Positions 24,042 through 32,260 of a DNA stretch of 64,000 nt are shown here, one piece after another (the first letter of the stretch is position 1; every line of letters starts with the position of its first letter). Both the position numbers and the translations under genes were made by a program. The notes beneath the pieces were generated by a model, which had not been told where the DNA came from, did not search any database, and saw nothing but the letters and a program-made list of their open reading frames with translations. The DNA comes from an uncultured eubacterium 1-6 (GTDB taxonomy: Bacteria; Bacillota; Clostridia; Lachnospirales; Lachnospiraceae), in contig CAIFEZ010000001.1 of the NCBI GenBank assembly GCA_903789595.1, positions 1 through 64,000 of the forward strand. The letters run 5' to 3'.

Positions 24042-25646
24042 GTGGAGAAGAAGGACATTCACAGCAGAACCGGAAATGCAGAAGAACCAGAGAACAAAGG
24101 AAAGCAGCCGAGGCATCTCACTGCCTCTGAGCAGGTGGATCTCGAGGAGGAGATCCGGGAGATTGCGCAGGATGAGCAGGAGGGACTGGAGGAGCTGAAG
24201 AGGCGTCGGGAACGAAGAGAGCAGCGGCGCCGCGAGGAAGAAGAAAGGCGCGTGAAGCTCAGGAAAAATGCTGTCCGGGCTGCTGCCGGCGCTGCCGCGG
24301 CTGTCGCTGTGATTGGAATCGCGGTCGGCGTACGCGCAGCCTGGAAGCGGTCTTCGACGAGCTCCGGACAAGACGCGGCCGCCGGAGTGACGGATGCCTC
24401 TGCGTCCGGACAGGAGTCGGTTGCCGGCATGTCCGGAGCGGTATCCGCAGGCTCCGGAAATACGGCAACTGATCAGAAGGACAGCATGGATGTTCGTTTT
24501 TCCGCGGCAGGTGACAACCTGGTATCAGAGAGAATGCTTACCCAGGCGAAGGAGAGGAGCGGTGACGGGGCTTCCTATGATTTCAGCTACCTGTATGCCG
24601 GTGTATCTTCGTTTCTTCAGGAGCATGAGGTGAACTGGATCGATGTGGAGACCGACGTCAACAACGAAATCACGCCGGCGGGGTATCCGGAATTCTCTAC
24701 GCCGGGGCAGGACGGAATCGATCTGTATCATGCCGGATTCAATATTTTCAGTCTGGCGAACAACCACATCTATGACCTTGGGACAGAGGGAATTGCCGCA
24801 GCCTTGAATTTCTGGCAGAATGATATGCCGTCGGACGCAAAGTTCCTGACGACCGGGCTGTGGAAGAAGGATACGGACGGAAGCACCAGCTATACGGCGG
24901 GGTACAGCGATGCGGGGCTCACTGCTCAGTTTGAGGTAAAGTACGATGATATTCCGATCTACACCTGCGCAAACGGAAAGACCATCGCTTTTCTGACCTA
25001 TACGCAGATGACAAATGAAATCGACGGCAGAACCATGTATGAAACCCCATCCGATGCTGAGGAACGGGTGATTTATCTGTACGAGACAGATCTGATTAAA
25101 GCGCAGATTCAGAAGGCGGATGAAAAGGCGGATGCGGTGGTTGTGGCCTGCCACTGGGGTGATGAGGACAGCCATGAGGTCACGGATTTTCAGAAGGAGA
25201 CCGCACAGAATCTGGCGGACTGGGGAGCGGATCTGATCGTCGGCGACCACGCGCATGTAGTGCAGCCGGCCGAAATGCTGACCGCGTCCGACGGCCGGAA
25301 GGTCTTCTGCGCTTACTGTCTTGGAAACTTTGTATCCACGCAGGAACAGCCGGACGAGCTGATCGGGACGATGCTGGACTGCACGTTCCGGTTCCGCGAA
25401 AACGGAGCGGACGCGTCAGAACCGGAGGTTACGGTAATCGATCCGAAGCTGGTACCGATCGTTACAGACTACGGGGAGGACGGCGCGGACGCCCATGTGG
25501 TTCTCCTGAAGGATTACTCTGACGAGCAGGCAAAGGCGAACGGAATCAACGGCTATATCACGGACGGAACGGTTTTTGATCTCGACTATATCAAGAGTGT
25601 ATTGTGTTCAAGCATAGACAGCCGCTATATAGACCTCTCGGATTGA
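24042..25646 (+). CDS. CapA/PgsA-like metallophosphatase-fold membrane protein
   Basis: A 534-residue protein. A charged Glu/Arg-rich cytoplasmic segment (about 1-70, likely coiled coil) leads to one membrane helix (about 75-97), a Ser/Gly/Ala-rich linker and an extracytoplasmic CapA-type domain. Motifs include FSAAGDNLVSE, GFNIFSLANNHIYDLG, VVVACHWGDE and LIVGDHAHVVQP, the Asp/Asn/His set of this family. CapA proteins take part in poly-gamma-glutamate export or related surface polymers. No capBC genes are nearby, so the substrate is open. GTG start with AAGGAG. Confidence 0.82.
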   Translation: MEKKDIHSRTGNAEEPENKGKQPRHLTASEQVDLEEEIREIAQDEQEGLEELKRRRERREQRRREEEERRVKLRKNAVRAAAGAAAAVAVIGIAVGVRAAWKRSSTSSGQDAAAGVTDASASGQESVAGMSGAVSAGSGNTATDQKDSMDVRFSAAGDNLVSERMLTQAKERSGDGASYDFSYLYAGVSSFLQEHEVNWIDVETDVNNEITPAGYPEFSTPGQDGIDLYHAGFNIFSLANNHIYDLGTEGIAAALNFWQNDMPSDAKFLTTGLWKKDTDGSTSYTAGYSDAGLTAQFEVKYDDIPIYTCANGKTIAFLTYTQMTNEIDGRTMYETPSDAEERVIYLYETDLIKAQIQKADEKADAVVVACHWGDEDSHEVTDFQKETAQNLADWGADLIVGDHAHVVQPAEMLTASDGRKVFCAYCLGNFVSTQEQPDELIGTMLDCTFRFRENGADASEPEVTVIDPKLVPIVTDYGEDGADAHVVLLKDYSDEQAKANGINGYITDGTVFDLDYIKSVLCSSIDSRYIDLSD

Positions 25647-25657
25647 GTGGCGGTGTC

Positions 25658-25795
25658 GGGAGAACGGGTACAATCCGGGAAAATGGACAGGGCCGGGAGA
25701 ACGGTTACAGACCGGGGGAATGGACAGAGCCGGGAAAACGGTTATAGCCCGGGAGAATGGACAGAGCCGGGGGAACGGGTACTGCCCGGACGGGA
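25658..25795 (+). repeat. 37-bp tandem repeat, about 3.7 copies
   Basis: Units run 25658-25694, 25695-25731 and 25732-25768, plus a partial fourth from 25769 to about 25795. Each begins GGGARAACGG and ends GGACAGRGCC. The unit is not a multiple of three and has no unique spacers, so it is neither a coding repeat nor a CRISPR array. It directly follows the CapA-like gene. Confidence 0.85.
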
Positions 25796-25800
25796 GGGCG

Positions 25801-26060
25801 CTTTCGGGTGAGCAGTTACAACTGGCTGTGATTGTAAACCTGGCGCGCAAATATTGACCAGTCCGGAGGAAGAAAATACAGACAGAATGACAGAGATGGC
25901 AGATTCAGAATAATAGATTCAGAAGAGAAGAGATATAAAAGAGATTGGAAAACTGTCACAATAAATGGCGCCGGCAGGGATGAAAATGGCCATTTGACGG
26001 TTTTGTCGAGTTGTCCACTAATTGGACAGGTATTTCATTTTGTCCCACTGATTTCAGAGA
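25801..26060. other. Non-coding interval upstream of the radical SAM gene
   Basis: No gene is supported between the 37-bp repeats and the promoter at 26068. The interval contains the inverted repeat at 26012-26028 (listed separately) and AT-rich sequence. Confidence 0.4.
26012..26028. promoter_or_regulatory. Inverted repeat, possible operator
   Basis: TGTCCA (26012-26017) and TGGACA (26023-26028) form a 6-bp inverted repeat with a 5-base centre. It lies 40 bases upstream of the radical SAM -35 box, and a TGTCCC half-site follows at 26041. It could be a regulator site. Confidence 0.35.
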
Positions 26061-26067
26061 ATTATCC

Positions 26068-26096
26068 TCGACATTTTTTTAGCAAAAATTTATAAT
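26068..26096 (+). promoter_or_regulatory. Strong promoter of the radical SAM gene
   Basis: A -35 TCGACA (26068-26073), an exact 17-base spacer and a perfect -10 TATAAT (26091-26096) lie 43 bases before the start codon. Together with the gene's optimised codon use this suggests high expression. Confidence 0.8.
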
Positions 26097-26139
26097 TGTA
26101 CCAGTGTCACATAAATGTTACATCAGGAGGATAAGGAAG

Positions 26140-27549
26140 ATGCCAAACGCAATCGTGCATGCAGCCGAGAGAAAAGCATTTGAAATTGTATTAAATCAGG
26201 TAATTAAAACGGCAAATAAGGAAGACGGCTATATCAAGGTTATTGATACAGCACAGAAATTCCTTGGCGATACATGGAAACCGGAGGCTTTTGATAATCT
26301 GAGAAAAACTTTCTCTAAGGGTGAGAAGTACGCAAACTTCTTTGACCGTATTCTTCGGGACGTCGATCCGGAGGTTGTAAAGGGTCTGTTCATGGCATTT
26401 GGTTTCGAGGCCGGCTATGTTGGATACCATGAGACCAGAAAGAATGCGGAAAAATATAATATCAATGTGCCGTGGGTCATCCTTTTTGATCCGACTTCGG
26501 CATGCAACCTGCATTGTGTAGGATGCTGGGCATCTGAGTACAGCCGTGCGCTGAACCTCTCCTATGAGGATATGGACCGTATTGTCACCGAGGGAAAGGC
26601 ACTGGGAACCCGCGGTTATGTTCTGACCGGCGGAGAGCCGATGGTCCGCAAGAAAGATATTGTGAAGCTCGCAAAGGCTCATAAGGACTGCGGATTTATG
26701 ATCTTCACGAATGGAACTCTGGTAGATCAGCAGTTCTGTGATGACATGAAGGAATGCAAGAACATCGTGCTTTCCATGTCGATCGAGGGCCTTGAGGATG
26801 CAACAGATAACCGTCGTGGCGCAGGCGTATTTGATAAGGTTATGAAGACGATGGATCTTCTTCGCGAGAACAGACTTCCGTATGGTACTTCCATCTGCTA
26901 TACCAGCGCAAACTATAAGGCGGTTACGAGCGATGAGTTCCTTGATTTCCTGATCGACAAGGGCGTTCTGTTCAGCTGGTACTTCCACTTCATGCCGACC
27001 GGAAATGATACAACAATGGAGCTTGTTCCGACACCGGAGCAGCGAGAGTATATGTATCACAGAATCCGTGAGGTCCGCGGATACCACGGAGGCAAGGAAA
27101 TCTTCCTTATGGATTTCCAGAACGACGGTGAGTGGGTATCCGGATGTATCGCCGGAGGTAAGGCTTACTTCCACATCAATCCGAACGGTGACGCTGAGCC
27201 CTGTGTATTCATTCATTATTCCGGGGCGAATATTCACCAGAACAGTATTCTCGAGTGCCTGCAGCAGCCGCTGTTCAAGGCTTATCATGACGGACAGCCG
27301 TTCAGCGACAACCTGCTTCGTCCGTGCCCGATGCTTGAGAATCCGGCTAAGCTGCGTGCGATGGTTCATGCGACCGGCGCGAAGTCAACCGATATGACAG
27401 ATCCGGAGAACGTAGACCATCTGACGCATAAGGTCGAGGAATACGCGAAGAACTGGGCACCGGTTGCCGAGAAGCTCTGGGCGTCCGATCATCCGGATTA
27501 TGTTCCGAAGACAGAGGATCAGATCGAGGGCATCCGCGACGAGGGCTGA
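26140..27549 (+). CDS. Radical SAM/SPASM-type enzyme of unknown substrate
   Basis: A 469-residue radical SAM protein. About 115 N-terminal residues form a helical domain of unknown role. The cluster motif follows in SACNLHCVGCW (CxxxCxxC), then TGGEPMVRK (SAM-binding GGE) and a C-terminal region with cysteines in SGCIAGGKAYF, AEPCVFIHY and RPCPML, resembling a SPASM auxiliary-cluster domain. The ATG at 26140 has AGGAGG nine bases upstream. No peptide precursor gene or other partner is adjacent, so neither a peptide-modification nor a lipid-modification role can be settled. Confidence 0.8.
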   Translation: MPNAIVHAAERKAFEIVLNQVIKTANKEDGYIKVIDTAQKFLGDTWKPEAFDNLRKTFSKGEKYANFFDRILRDVDPEVVKGLFMAFGFEAGYVGYHETRKNAEKYNINVPWVILFDPTSACNLHCVGCWASEYSRALNLSYEDMDRIVTEGKALGTRGYVLTGGEPMVRKKDIVKLAKAHKDCGFMIFTNGTLVDQQFCDDMKECKNIVLSMSIEGLEDATDNRRGAGVFDKVMKTMDLLRENRLPYGTSICYTSANYKAVTSDEFLDFLIDKGVLFSWYFHFMPTGNDTTMELVPTPEQREYMYHRIREVRGYHGGKEIFLMDFQNDGEWVSGCIAGGKAYFHINPNGDAEPCVFIHYSGANIHQNSILECLQQPLFKAYHDGQPFSDNLLRPCPMLENPAKLRAMVHATGAKSTDMTDPENVDHLTHKVEEYAKNWAPVAEKLWASDHPDYVPKTEDQIEGIRDEG

Positions 27550-27580
27550 TGTTATAACAGCCGGTAATGCTTGGCAAAGG

Positions 27581-27623
27581 GACTGTAAAATTTTTGCCGC
27601 TATAGTGGCGGATGAACAGTAAC
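27581..27623 (+). repeat. Dispersed palindromic repeat, copy A
   Basis: Carries the shared core CTGTAAAAT, then GCC, then TGAACAGTAAC with the same spacing as the copy at 50379-50422. It lies between the radical SAM stop codon and its terminator. Confidence 0.6.
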
Positions 27624-27643
27624 CGAACAGTGAGCCGCAGACG

Positions 27644-27680
27644 AAAAAGGAGTGTGTCAAGATTGACACACTCCTTTTTT
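27644..27680. terminator. Bidirectional terminator after the radical SAM gene
   Basis: The arm 27644-27660 (AAAAAGG then AGTGTGTCAA) is a perfect reverse complement of 27663-27679. An A tract on the left and a T tract on the right make it usable in both directions. Confidence 0.9.
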
Positions 27681-27763
27681 GTGTGTAAGGTATGTATAAG
27701 TTCCGCCGCGGTGCAGGCAGCTGCGGCGGTGAGGGGAGAAATCAGAAAGGGAAGGGCGGCATA

Positions 27764-28738
27764 GTGTCTGCCCGATCGCATATGACCGGAAACAGAAGAA
27801 AAAAGGGGAAAAGCGGGACACGGCACAGAGTGACCAGAGCGGAGAGAAAGAAAATTCTCCGCAACCGCATTCTTGCCGGGGCTGTGATTGGCTTTACGGC
27901 AGTATTTGTGGCAATTGCGGCCTTCGGCAGCCATGCCGCGCAGGATGATCAGGTGTCACAGCGTATTTTTTCCACCTCATATTCGATGAGTGATCTGTAC
28001 AACAACTACAATTCGGCGGACTTTGTGCTGGACGGACAGAAGATGAGCTACACGGACAGCAGCCAGTACACGTATCGCCTCGGCATTGATGTGTCCGAGC
28101 ATAACGGGACCGTCGACTGGGAGGCTGTCAGGAATGCCGGCTATGAGTTCGCGTATCTCAGAATCGGGTACCGCGGATACGGAAGTGACGGCTCTCTCGT
28201 GGAAGACGCGACATTTGAGACCAATTATGAGGGGGCCAGAAAAGCGGGACTCGATGTAGGCGTATATTTCTACTCTCAGGCTGTCAATGAAACGGAAGCG
28301 GAGGAGGAAGCACAGTTTGTGGTGAATATCCTGAACGGAAGACATCTGGACCTTCCGGCGGCGATTGACATGGAAACGGTGGAAGACGGCGCCGCCCGGA
28401 CCGACGGCGTGAGCGGCGATCAGTTCACGCAAAATATCAAGGCGTTCAGTCTGGATGTTGCGGACGCGGGGTATGAACCGATGCTCTATACCAATCTGCA
28501 CTGGGAGACCTTTACGCTGGACATGACGAAGCTCTACGATCTGCCGGTCTGGTTTTCCAATTACAGCACGGCGCCCGGCACCCCGTATAAATTCAGGGTG
28601 TGGCAGTACTCGAACACCGGAACGGTTGACGGGGTCAGCGGAAGCGTAGATCTCGACATTGAAATGACGCCGGTGGATGCTTCGGAGTCATCCGCCGGTT
28701 CTGTTTCCGGATCCGCGGGATCCACATTCCTTTTCTGA
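27764..28738 (+). CDS. GH25 muramidase, membrane-anchored
   Basis: A 324-residue protein (from GTG 27764) with a strongly basic N-terminus, one membrane helix (about 35-57) and an extracytoplasmic GH25 lysozyme domain. The conserved opening LGIDVSEHNGTVDWEAV gives one catalytic Asp, and PAAIDMETVED supplies the Asp-x-Glu pair; FRVWQYS and VDLDIEM close the barrel. It would cleave peptidoglycan near the membrane. GTG 27764 has AAGGGAAGGG upstream; an ATG at 27692 would add 24 residues with a poorer ribosome site, and an ATG at 27782 is also possible. Confidence 0.85.
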   Translation: MSARSHMTGNRRKKGKSGTRHRVTRAERKKILRNRILAGAVIGFTAVFVAIAAFGSHAAQDDQVSQRIFSTSYSMSDLYNNYNSADFVLDGQKMSYTDSSQYTYRLGIDVSEHNGTVDWEAVRNAGYEFAYLRIGYRGYGSDGSLVEDATFETNYEGARKAGLDVGVYFYSQAVNETEAEEEAQFVVNILNGRHLDLPAAIDMETVEDGAARTDGVSGDQFTQNIKAFSLDVADAGYEPMLYTNLHWETFTLDMTKLYDLPVWFSNYSTAPGTPYKFRVWQYSNTGTVDGVSGSVDLDIEMTPVDASESSAGSVSGSAGSTFLF

Positions 28739-28754
28739 GTCGGAAGAAGCAGGG

Positions 28755-28829
28755 ATGGCGAAAAATCAGAAACTTCTTTCTGAATTGGAAAGCGGAAGAG
28801 GCGGAGCAGGTGATGAATCAGAGATTTTT
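28755..28829 (+). other. Short upstream reading frame resembling the next gene's start
   Basis: A 24-codon frame opens MAKNQKLLSELESG and ends at TAG (about 28829). The AraC-type protein begins MNQKLLDQLG, and the 15 bases AATCAGAAACTTCTT occur in both. It looks like a partial duplication of the gene start and could act as a leader peptide. Confidence 0.35.
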
Positions 28830-28853
28830 TAGTCGGAAGAGGCGCGGTATGCA

Positions 28854-29864
28854 ATGAATCAGAAACTTCTTGATCAGCTCGGCAGGGTGACGGAAGAAGA
28901 ACAGCGGATCCTGGACGGAACCGCCGGAATTGAAAAAAAACTGTATGCCTCCGGGGAGGAATTCACCATAGATTACGCAAAGCTGCTGGAGACCGGACAG
29001 CTGATCACGGTGCGGCCCCACACGAGGTTTGCGCATTTTCCCCTTCACAGACATAATTATGTGGAAGTGATGTACATCTGCCAGGGCTCTGTGACGCATA
29101 TCATCAATCACAAAAGGATTCGCGTGAGCCGGGGCGAGCTTCTGTTCCTGAATCAGTATACAAGGCATGAGATCCTTCCGGCAGGAAGGGATGATATCGC
29201 GATCAACTTTGTGATCCTCCCGGAATTTTTTGATGTCGCTTCCGAGATGATCGGCACGAACAATGTGCTCGCTGATTTTATCGTGAATACGCTGAGGCAG
29301 GATGAACGGCGGGGAGAATATCTCTATTTCAAGGTCGCAGATGTGCTTCAGATTCAGAATCTGATTGAGAATATGATTTATTCCCTGATCCGGCAGAAGG
29401 AGAGCGGCGTGGATCCCGTTATGCTCCAGACCATGAACCGGATCAACCAGACTACAATGGGACTGGTCTTCCTGTATCTTCTTGAGGCGGTTCCGAATGC
29501 GGAGACCATGGAGCCGGATTCGTATGAGAATATGATTCTGATGACGTCGCTGCATTATATCGAGCAGAACTACCGGACGGCGACGCTGACGGAGCTGTGC
29601 GGAAGACTCCGGCTGCCTCCTCATACGCTCAGCCGCATGATCAAGAGGGCATCCGGGGTGAACTTCAAAGAGCTCCTTCAGCGAAAGCGGCTGAACAAGG
29701 CGGTAGGCCTGCTCTGCGATACGGATCTTCCGGTGAATGATATCATTGATGCGGTCGGCTATGAAAATCACAGCTATTTTCACCGGATCTTCCGTGAGAG
29801 ATATGAGATGACGCCGAAGGAATTCCGAAACCGGCACAGGGAGGATTCCCGGATACGGCTTTGA
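28854..29864 (+). CDS. AraC-family transcriptional regulator
   Basis: A 336-residue regulator. An N-terminal cupin-like sensor domain (about 50-130, with FPLHRHNYVEVMYICQGSV) is followed by a helical linker and a C-terminal double helix-turn-helix (about 230-330, with LRLPPHTLSRMIKR and VGYENHSYFHRIFRERYEMTP). Such proteins usually control sugar or polysaccharide use. The likely ligand is unknown. It could regulate the preceding muramidase or a distant target. Confidence 0.88.
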   Translation: MNQKLLDQLGRVTEEEQRILDGTAGIEKKLYASGEEFTIDYAKLLETGQLITVRPHTRFAHFPLHRHNYVEVMYICQGSVTHIINHKRIRVSRGELLFLNQYTRHEILPAGRDDIAINFVILPEFFDVASEMIGTNNVLADFIVNTLRQDERRGEYLYFKVADVLQIQNLIENMIYSLIRQKESGVDPVMLQTMNRINQTTMGLVFLYLLEAVPNAETMEPDSYENMILMTSLHYIEQNYRTATLTELCGRLRLPPHTLSRMIKRASGVNFKELLQRKRLNKAVGLLCDTDLPVNDIIDAVGYENHSYFHRIFRERYEMTPKEFRNRHREDSRIRL

Positions 29865-29944
29865 CGGCTGCCGGTCACGCCTTGTGACAGCCGGTCATGC
29901 GAAGGCATTGGCGCCGCGAAAATCTTTACAGGAACAGTCTTACG

Positions 29945-29990
29945 AAAACAGCCCGCTGCTGCCGGCACGCCGGCAGCCGCGGGCTGTGAG
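29945..29990 (-). terminator. Terminator of the hsp20 gene
   Basis: A long stem pairs 29948-29956 with 29979-29987 and 29958-29965 with 29970-29977, with a one-base bulge. On the minus strand it is followed by TTTT. It lies about 50 bases after the hsp20 stop codon and may also block transcription from the AraC gene. Confidence 0.65.
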
Positions 29991-30036
29991 CTTACGCTGA
30001 TTCGTTTCAGGTTATATGCGGAACACGTGGAATCAG

Positions 30037-30468
30037 TTACCCTTCAATGGTAATGGTCTTTCTGGTTTCCGCTTTCTTCGGTGCTTCTTTCGGAATTCCA
30101 AGGGTCAGAATTCCGTTTTCGAATTTCGCGCTGATGTCCTCGGGTTCGATGTTTTCTCCGACATAGAAGGACCTGCTTACAGACCCGGTATAGCGCTCGC
30201 GGCGCACATATCTGCCGTTTCCGTCTTTCTGATCGCTGTTTGCGCTCTTCGCTGCGGTAACGGTCAGATAACCGTCCTTCAGCTCGGCGTGTACCTCATC
30301 CTTTCCATATCCCGGAAGTTCCATCTCCAGCTGGTAGCTGTCCGCGGTCTCTTTGATATCTGTATTCATGCGGTGCGCGGCAGCGGCAGGAGCGCTGAGC
30401 CAGCGGCCGTCCCATGCCTGATTTATAAAGTCGTCAAAAGTATCTCCAAAAAGTTCCGGCAGTAACAT
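30037..30468 (-). CDS. Hsp20/alpha-crystallin small heat-shock protein
   Basis: A 143-residue chaperone that holds unfolding proteins. The alpha-crystallin domain spans about residues 40-130, with ELPGYGKDEVHAELKDGYL and the closing LTLGIPKE (an I-x-I/V-like tail in the last part). The start has AAGGAGG upstream. A sigma-A promoter overlapped by a CIRCE element lies about 140 bases upstream, giving HrcA control. Confidence 0.93.
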   Translation of the reverse strand: MLLPELFGDTFDDFINQAWDGRWLSAPAAAAHRMNTDIKETADSYQLEMELPGYGKDEVHAELKDGYLTVTAAKSANSDQKDGNGRYVRRERYTGSVSRSFYVGENIEPEDISAKFENGILTLGIPKEAPKKAETRKTITIEG

Positions 30469-30604
30469 AAGTCATTCCTCCTTTATATTCCTGATATTCT
30501 GCAATGCGGACGGCGCTTCGGAAAACCCGCCCATCAGATGCGGTCTGTTCACGCTGCATCTGTATCGTTGTCGTTTCATGGTTCCTTCTTCTCGGAACAA
30601 TTTT

Positions 30605-30633
30605 GTTATAACACTTGTTACTAGCACTGTCAA
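30605..30633 (-). promoter_or_regulatory. Promoter of hsp20
   Basis: On the minus strand TTGACA (30633-30628) and TATAAC (30610-30605) are separated by exactly 17 bases. The -35 box lies inside the CIRCE element. Confidence 0.8.
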
Positions 30634-30647
30634 GTGGCGAGTGCTAA
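30621..30647 (-). promoter_or_regulatory. CIRCE operator (HrcA site)
   Basis: On the plus strand the right half GAGTGCTAA (30639-30647) is a perfect CIRCE half-site. The left half CTAGCACTG (30621-30629) has two changes from TTAGCACTC, and the spacer is the canonical 9 bases. It overlaps the hsp20 -35 box, so HrcA binding would block the promoter. Confidence 0.85.
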
Positions 30648-30652
30648 TTTCT

Positions 30653-30685
30653 CAAAAAAACATTGCGCCGGCTGCTGCCGGCGCA
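30653..30685 (-). terminator. Terminator of the TSCPD gene
   Basis: TGCGCCGGC (30664-30672) pairs perfectly with GCCGGCGCA (30677-30685). On the minus strand a run of seven T follows. It lies about 30 bases after the stop codon. Confidence 0.85.
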
Positions 30686-30717
30686 GAGGAATCATCTCAG
30701 GGGGATCATTTCACAGT

Positions 30718-30975
30718 TCAGTGTGACGCGCTTTCAACTGCCTCGAGAAGTGCCCTGGAGAGCTGGTCGGGACAGGAGGTGTCCTTGAATCCGCAGGTGG
30801 TACCCTTTAAGATGTCAGCGACCTCAGCCGCCCTGCGGCCCTCGACCAGCCGGCTGATGCCGGACAGATTTCCGTTGCAGCCGCCGGTAAAGCTGACATT
30901 TGTGAGGATACCGTCGTTGATGTCAAAGTCAATGAGCTGAGAACAGGTTCCTTTTGTTTTGTACTGGTAATGCAT
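30718..30975 (-). CDS. TSCPD-domain protein
   Basis: An 85-residue protein of the TSCPD family (TIGR03905-like). It shows VSFTGGCNGNLSGISRLVEGR, a CGFKDTSCPDQL end with the name-giving TSCPD motif, and paired cysteines that could bind a metal. Related domains occur at the C-terminus of class II ribonucleotide reductases, where they bind zinc. Role of the stand-alone form is unknown. I take the ATG at 30975, which has AAGAAGGA upstream, rather than a longer frame to 31041. Confidence 0.8.
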   Translation of the reverse strand: MHYQYKTKGTCSQLIDFDINDGILTNVSFTGGCNGNLSGISRLVEGRRAAEVADILKGTTCGFKDTSCPDQLSRALLEAVESASH

Positions 30976-31033
30976 AAAAAATCCTTCTTTCCTTTTGGTT
31001 TGCGCTCGATCATGCTTCGCGTTTTCAAAGAGC

Positions 31034-31888
31034 TTACACATGGATCATCTGCGGGAGATCAGAGATGGTCCGGAGGATTCCATCCGGATTTTCCGCCTTT
31101 CCGAAGCCGTATGACGCCCACAGGAAGCGGATGGAGGGATCGGAGTGTGTGAAATCAGTCTGCAGGGAATTCCTGCATCCGCTGCTTCGTTTCTGCCGGG
31201 ATTCTTCCCTAAGGAGACGGTCCGCTTCCTTTGTCGCGTCAAAGTCCGCCTGTATATCCCCGACGTAAAGCGCGTTCTGAAGATGATAATCTGAGGCGAT
31301 GCGCCAGATATTGTACGCCTTCAGTCTGTCCGTGTCTCCGGGGCAGAGGTGAGCCGTGATATAGCAGCCCAGTCCGGTCAGGCGGAGAAACTGCTCGATA
31401 TATCCGCTCTGACAGTTGCTGACGATGAAGCAGGGAATGCTCGGCGGAAGCTGATGCGAGGCTTTGGCGCGATAAGAACCGTCGTCCGGTTCCGCAGAAC
31501 TTTCTGGGATGATCCCGGTCAGAGCCTGAAGCGTATGCTCCAGTCCTTCGTATGGCTCGGGGGGATTCCTGTCGATCGCGCTTTCCTCGGCGTCAAACCA
31601 CTGATTCAGCAGAATACCCTTTTCTTCTTCCGGAAGCCCCGGAAGGAGGTCTTCGGCAATTGTTTCCAGCGGTTTGCCGAATTCGCGGCGCAGGTCTTCG
31701 CTCTCCATTCTCGCGCCGGAACCTCCGCCCTCCGGATGCACCAGCCGGAGGGGAGGAAGGTGACGGACGCGGTGTTCCCGGTTTAACGCGTCCAACACAG
31801 TATTCCATGCTTCGGCGACAATCGGCGTGGTGTCCCACAGCGTGCCGTCCACATCGAAGATGATGCCGTCTGTTTGTATTTTGTCCAT
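31034..31888 (-). CDS. HAD-family phosphatase
   Basis: A 284-residue HAD hydrolase of the Gph type. Motif I is IIFDVDGTLWDT (both Asp present), motif II is the Ser in CFIVSNCQSGY, motif III Lys lies in DRLKAYN and motif IV is YVGDIQADFDAT. Two hydrophilic inserts (about residues 128-145 and 226-245) are not typical of Gph-like enzymes. Substrate unknown. It lies 58 bases upstream of the TSCPD gene on the same strand, so the two may be co-transcribed. Confidence 0.85.
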   Translation of the reverse strand: MDKIQTDGIIFDVDGTLWDTTPIVAEAWNTVLDALNREHRVRHLPPLRLVHPEGGGSGARMESEDLRREFGKPLETIAEDLLPGLPEEEKGILLNQWFDAEESAIDRNPPEPYEGLEHTLQALTGIIPESSAEPDDGSYRAKASHQLPPSIPCFIVSNCQSGYIEQFLRLTGLGCYITAHLCPGDTDRLKAYNIWRIASDYHLQNALYVGDIQADFDATKEADRLLREESRQKRSSGCRNSLQTDFTHSDPSIRFLWASYGFGKAENPDGILRTISDLPQMIHV

Positions 31889-32038
31889 GAAACCTCTTTT
31901 CTGTTCGGCTGTTGTCTTCTGCGGCAGTTTCCGGATCCTGCAGTCAGCGGCACCTCATACGGAATTCGACATGGGGCATGCAGGAAGCCGGCAGATGCTT
32001 TTTTTATTGTAAATATGACAGTCGGCAGGTGTCAACCT

Positions 32039-32057
32039 TTATTCTCGATTCACCATT
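32039..32057 (+). repeat. 19-bp direct repeat, left copy
   Basis: TTATTCTCGATTCACCATT occurs here and again at 32142-32160, flanking a degenerate copy of the dispersed palindromic repeat. Confidence 0.7.
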
Positions 32058-32060
32058 ATA

Positions 32061-32132
32061 TGTTCATGCTTAATTGCCCAGGCAAGGATTTCACAGCACC
32101 TTTGCCTTTCAAATATCACTTGAACAGTAATC
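32061..32132. repeat. Dispersed palindromic repeat, degenerate copy D
   Basis: TGTTCA, 20 bases, then GGCAAGGATTTCACAGC matches the left arm of the copy at 50317-50422 with the same spacing. The right part CTTTGCC, 14 bases, then TGAACAGTAA matches its right arm. The central loop is shortened. Confidence 0.55.
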
Positions 32133-32141
32133 ATTTTGCCC

Positions 32142-32160
32142 TTATTCTCGATTCACCATT
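32142..32160 (+). repeat. 19-bp direct repeat, right copy
   Basis: Exact second copy of the repeat at 32039-32057, 103 bases apart. A shorter direct repeat CATTTTGCC overlaps it. Confidence 0.7.
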
Positions 32161-32171
32161 TTGCCTGAAGA

Positions 32172-32200
32172 TGGAGAAAATGCGGCGATTCTGATATAAT
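32172..32200 (+). promoter_or_regulatory. Promoter of mutY
   Basis: An extended -10 TGATATAAT (TATAAT at 32195-32200) has a weak -35 TGGAGA at 32172-32177 with a 17-base spacer. It lies 60 bases before the mutY start. Confidence 0.6.
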
Positions 32201-32260
32201 GCTTCGGAGAACATCAAGAATCTCTGCCCGGCCGGTTTTACGTGAACGGCAGGGAATGGA

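Noticed and set aside
25658-25795. Possible CRISPR array
   Set aside because: The 37-bp units are directly adjacent with no spacers, and no cas genes are present.
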